Source: Ruegeria pomeroyi (GTDB taxonomy: Bacteria > Pseudomonadota > Alphaproteobacteria > Rhodobacterales > Rhodobacteraceae). From it: a DNA stretch of 64,000 nt. The DNA lies in assembly GCF_021405525.1 (NCBI RefSeq), contig NZ_JAGQAG010000002.1, positions 62,001-126,000 on the forward strand. The letters run 5' to 3'. The position numbers and the translations under genes are program-made. Each line of letters starts with the position of its first letter. The first letter of the stretch is position 1. This document shows positions 61,865 to 64,000 of the stretch, in pieces. The notes under the pieces are model-generated. The model saw only the letters and a program-made list of their open reading frames with translations, did not search any database and had not been told where the DNA came from.

Positions 61865-62259
61865 AGGCCTCTCGTGATCTTGCCCCGCCGCCCGTTGATG
61901 GCCGCCGCCCGCATTTTGCCCTGACGCGCAAGGCAAACGGATTTCTCTATATGTCCGGCCAGCTGCCTTTTGGGCCCGATATGACAATCATGGGTGAGGA
62001 CGTGGCGACCCAGACGCGCGTTTGCGTCGATAACATCGCGCATTTGCTGGCCGAACACGGGCTGGACCTGTCGGATGTCACCAAGACGACGATCTGGCTG
62101 GCTCGGGTCGAGGATTTCGCCGCCTTCAACCACGCCTATGCCGCCGCCTTTCCGGGGCCGGAGTTGCCCACACGCTCGACCGTGCGTGCCGATCTGATGG
62201 TGCCCGGCGCGCTGGTCGAGATCGAAGCACTGGCCTTGTTGCGAGATGGCCAGTCATGA
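61861..62259 (+). CDS. RidA-family imine/enamine deaminase
   Basis: A 132-residue YjgF/YER057c/UK114-family protein. FLYMSGQLPFGPDMTIMGED near 30 and DVTKTTIWLARVEDFAAFN near 72 are typical, and the end TRSTVRADLMVPGALVEIEA near 105 keeps the active-site Arg. RidA hydrolyses reactive imines released by PLP enzymes and by amine oxidation. The PLP ammonia-lyase at 50.5 kb is a possible source. It overlaps the GMC and aldehyde-dehydrogenase genes by four bases each. Confidence 0.87.
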   Translation: MKASRDLAPPPVDGRRPHFALTRKANGFLYMSGQLPFGPDMTIMGEDVATQTRVCVDNIAHLLAEHGLDLSDVTKTTIWLARVEDFAAFNHAYAAAFPGPELPTRSTVRADLMVPGALVEIEALALLRDGQS

Positions 62260-63701
62260 GCGATACGCCTGACACCGATGCCCTTCGCTCGATCATTGGT
62301 CAGGCTGTTGCAGGCACGGGAGCGGACTGCGGATGGTCAAGCCCGGTCACCGAGGGGAAGGCCACATACTCGGGCGCAGGCGAAGCAGAGATCGCTGCTG
62401 CCGTAGAGCTGGGGGCAAAGGCACAGGCCGACTGGGCCGCTTTGCCTCCCTTGGGCCGGCAGATGGCGATGATGGAATGGGCGGATCGGATCGTGGCGGA
62501 CGCCGAAGCGATTGCCCGGCTCGATACCATCGACATGGGCAAACCCATTTCCATTGCCACGCAAGAAGCGCATATCGCCGCGTTCATCCTGCGCTTCTAC
62601 GCCAGTTCAATCGACAAGACCGGTGGCTTGGTCGCGCCCTCGGCCTCGCATGCTATGGCTGTCTCGACGCGCCGCCCTTACGGCATCGTGGGGGCCATCA
62701 TTTCGTGGAATTACCCGGCGATCAACGCGATGATGAAGATCGCCCCGGCGCTTGCTGCCGGCAACGCGATCCTTCTCAAACCCTCCAGTCAGGCCCCGCG
62801 TTCTGCACTGCATATGGCGGCGCTCGCGCTTGAGACCTCTGTGCCAACAGGGCTGGTCTCGGTCCTTTCGGGCAGTTCCCTAGCCGGCAAGCTGATGTGC
62901 CGCCATCCGGGCGTTGCGATGCTGGCATTTACCGGGTCCACGGCCGTAGGCAAGCTGATCGCAGGGATCGCGGCAGAAAAACTGGTGCCGTCGATCATCG
63001 AGGCGGGCGGCAAGAACCCGATTCTTGTGTGCGACGACGTCCATGACCTTGAAGGGCTGGCGCGCGACGCGATTGCCGAATGCTATGCCAATACGGGACA
63101 GCTCTGCGTGGCCCGCTCCAAGATCATCATCCCGCGCGCGCTGGCCCGCGATCTGACCGATGCGCTTGTTGCGGCCGCTGATGCACTCAGGCCGGGCGAT
63201 GCGCGCGATCCCGCCACGCACTACGGCCCGCTTTCATCGCTGAAACACGCAGAAGATGTGGCCTCCGCCATTGAGAGCGGCAGCGCGCAGGCGCGACTTG
63301 TCCGCGATGGCCGCAGCGCCGATCCATTGATGCAATCCATGTCCTTGCTGGCGGTGGATAACCCGGGCTCTGACCTGCTTAGGGACGAGTATTTTGGCCC
63401 GGTCCTGACCATTGCAAGCTACGACCGGATCGAGGACGGCATCGCGATGGCCAATACGGGGGGATACGGCCTTGCCGCCACGTTGTGGACGACCCGGATT
63501 GACCGTGCCAACGCGCTGTCGCAGCAGATTGTTGCCGGACACATCAAGGTCAAGGCGCAGCCCGATCTGGATGCCGGCACCGGCATGGCCCTGCCGGTCG
63601 AGCCTGCGGGGGCTTCTGGCTATGGCACGGAATTCGGCGTGGCAGCGCTCGGCAGCTACAGCCGCAGGCAGGCCGTGGAATACCTGGGCTACGGGATGTA
63701 A
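62256..63701 (+). CDS. NAD(P)-dependent aldehyde dehydrogenase
   Basis: A 481-residue class 3-fold aldehyde dehydrogenase. ISWNYPAINAMMKIAPALAA near 149 holds Asn152, KPSSQAPRSA has Lys175, AFTGSTAVGKLIA near 225 is the NAD loop, IIEAGGKNPILV holds Glu249 and YANTGQLCVARSKI the nucleophile Cys284. The second Glu is in YFGPVLTI near 385. It acts after the GMC oxidoreductase to give an acid that the acyl-CoA synthetase of the same cluster could activate. All catalytic residues are present. Confidence 0.9.
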   Translation: MSDTPDTDALRSIIGQAVAGTGADCGWSSPVTEGKATYSGAGEAEIAAAVELGAKAQADWAALPPLGRQMAMMEWADRIVADAEAIARLDTIDMGKPISIATQEAHIAAFILRFYASSIDKTGGLVAPSASHAMAVSTRRPYGIVGAIISWNYPAINAMMKIAPALAAGNAILLKPSSQAPRSALHMAALALETSVPTGLVSVLSGSSLAGKLMCRHPGVAMLAFTGSTAVGKLIAGIAAEKLVPSIIEAGGKNPILVCDDVHDLEGLARDAIAECYANTGQLCVARSKIIIPRALARDLTDALVAAADALRPGDARDPATHYGPLSSLKHAEDVASAIESGSAQARLVRDGRSADPLMQSMSLLAVDNPGSDLLRDEYFGPVLTIASYDRIEDGIAMANTGGYGLAATLWTTRIDRANALSQQIVAGHIKVKAQPDLDAGTGMALPVEPAGASGYGTEFGVAALGSYSRRQAVEYLGYGM

Positions 63702-63710
63702 CCTGGTGCC

Positions 63711-64000
63711 ATGACAGGGCAGATTTGCATCCTAGGCGCCAGTGCCACACGCGTGGACCGCTGGCAGGCCAAAACCGACCGGACGGACCTTGATCTTCTG
63801 GACGAGGCCGTGCGCGGCGCGCTGGATGATGCCGGAGTTGGCCGCGATGCCGTCGAGGCGCTCAGCTTCAGCACGCCGGGGCCGGGGACTGTACAGCGGC
63901 TGTTTTCCTCCTACGCGACTGCCCGGCTGGGGTTCCGCACCGCCGGCAAGGTCGTTGAAAGCGGCACCGGCGGGTGGACCGGCGGGCTGGCCTTTGATGC
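63711..64000 (+). CDS. Thiolase-fold protein, N-terminus only (3' partial)
   Basis: The gene runs off the window. The first 96 residues read MTGQICILGASATRVDRWQA, then LLDEAVRGALDDAGVGRDAV and VVESGTGGWTGGLAFD. This is the start of an SCP-x-type thiolase. At the acylation site, where Cys is expected (as in CAxGG), it has ESGTGGWTGG, again without Cys. The ATG lies ten bases after the aldehyde-dehydrogenase stop, so the gene belongs to the same operon. A DUF35 partner may follow beyond the window. Confidence 0.6.
   Translation, partial: MTGQICILGASATRVDRWQAKTDRTDLDLLDEAVRGALDDAGVGRDAVEALSFSTPGPGTVQRLFSSYATARLGFRTAGKVVESGTGGWTGGLAFD

Noticed and set aside
1-64000. CRISPR arrays, tRNA or rRNA genes, prophage or intact transposons
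   Set aside because: I looked for regular repeats, cloverleaf-like arms with CCA ends and transposase or phage proteins and found none beyond the IS3 scrap at 14.4 kb.

Overview
The window looks like a chromosome segment of a marine Rhodobacteraceae (Roseobacter-group) alphaproteobacterium. The reasons are the high GC with tight ATGA-type gene overlaps, several TRAP and Liv-type ABC importers, a complete beta-hydroxyaspartate cycle operon, and a protocatechuate 4,5-cleavage set. I see no rRNA, tRNA, CRISPR array, prophage or intact insertion sequence. Almost everything is catabolism: four substrate modules, each with its own regulator and often its own importer.

Module 1 (1-14.0 kb) runs from ureides to glyoxylate to central metabolism. 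It holds the end of a PuuE-type allantoinase with a degenerate second domain, ureidoglycolate lyase (allA) and ureidoglycine aminohydrolase (allE). Next come bhcR and divergent bhcABCD, which convert glyoxylate plus glycine to oxaloacetate/aspartate. A peroxiredoxin, NADP-malic enzyme (maeB), malate synthase G (glcB) and an NCS1 allantoin/nucleobase permease follow. A scar with an IS3-type orfA remnant and a decayed amidohydrolase gene lies at 14.0-14.8 kb. A GNAT acetyltransferase and a MliC-like lipoprotein follow it.

Module 2 (16.0-22.3 kb) has two class III aminotransferases, one resembling aromatic beta-amino-acid transaminases. Divergent from them are a feruloyl-CoA-synthetase-like ligase, a thiolase-fold protein without the nucleophilic cysteine, and a DUF35 protein with a degenerate zinc ribbon. 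The divergent promoter carries the palindrome TGTACAnTGTACA. Two more copies precede the ABC importer operon at 42.5-47.7 kb, which suggests one regulon. I propose that the module shortens an aromatic C6-C3 (possibly beta-amino) acid to 4-hydroxybenzoate.

Module 3 (22.8-36.3 kb) is pobA/pobR followed by a full protocatechuate meta-cleavage pathway: ligC, a LysR regulator with two HTH domains, galB, ligK, ligU, ligI, ligA and ligB. A UspA-TRAP importer operon comes next. A 15-base motif occurs upstream of ligC, galB and (13 of 15 bases) the TRAP operon, which ties the importer to the pathway. From 36.6 to 42.5 kb there are a decayed CoA-ligase fragment, a small DUF3955 membrane protein, TetR and MarR regulators, and a divergent esterase plus TRAP operon with a clear MarR-type palindrome.

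Module 4 (49.5-64 kb) is a catabolic cluster I cannot match to a known pathway: M14-like amidohydrolase, PLP ammonia-lyase, AraC regulator, acyl-CoA synthetase, nitrilase, an internally deleted SDR gene, a second Liv-type ABC importer, GMC oxidoreductase, RidA, aldehyde dehydrogenase and a second cysteine-less thiolase-fold protein cut by the window end. Its LivF has Arg instead of the Walker A Lys. Functions rest on motifs and remembered family features read by eye; no database search was run.
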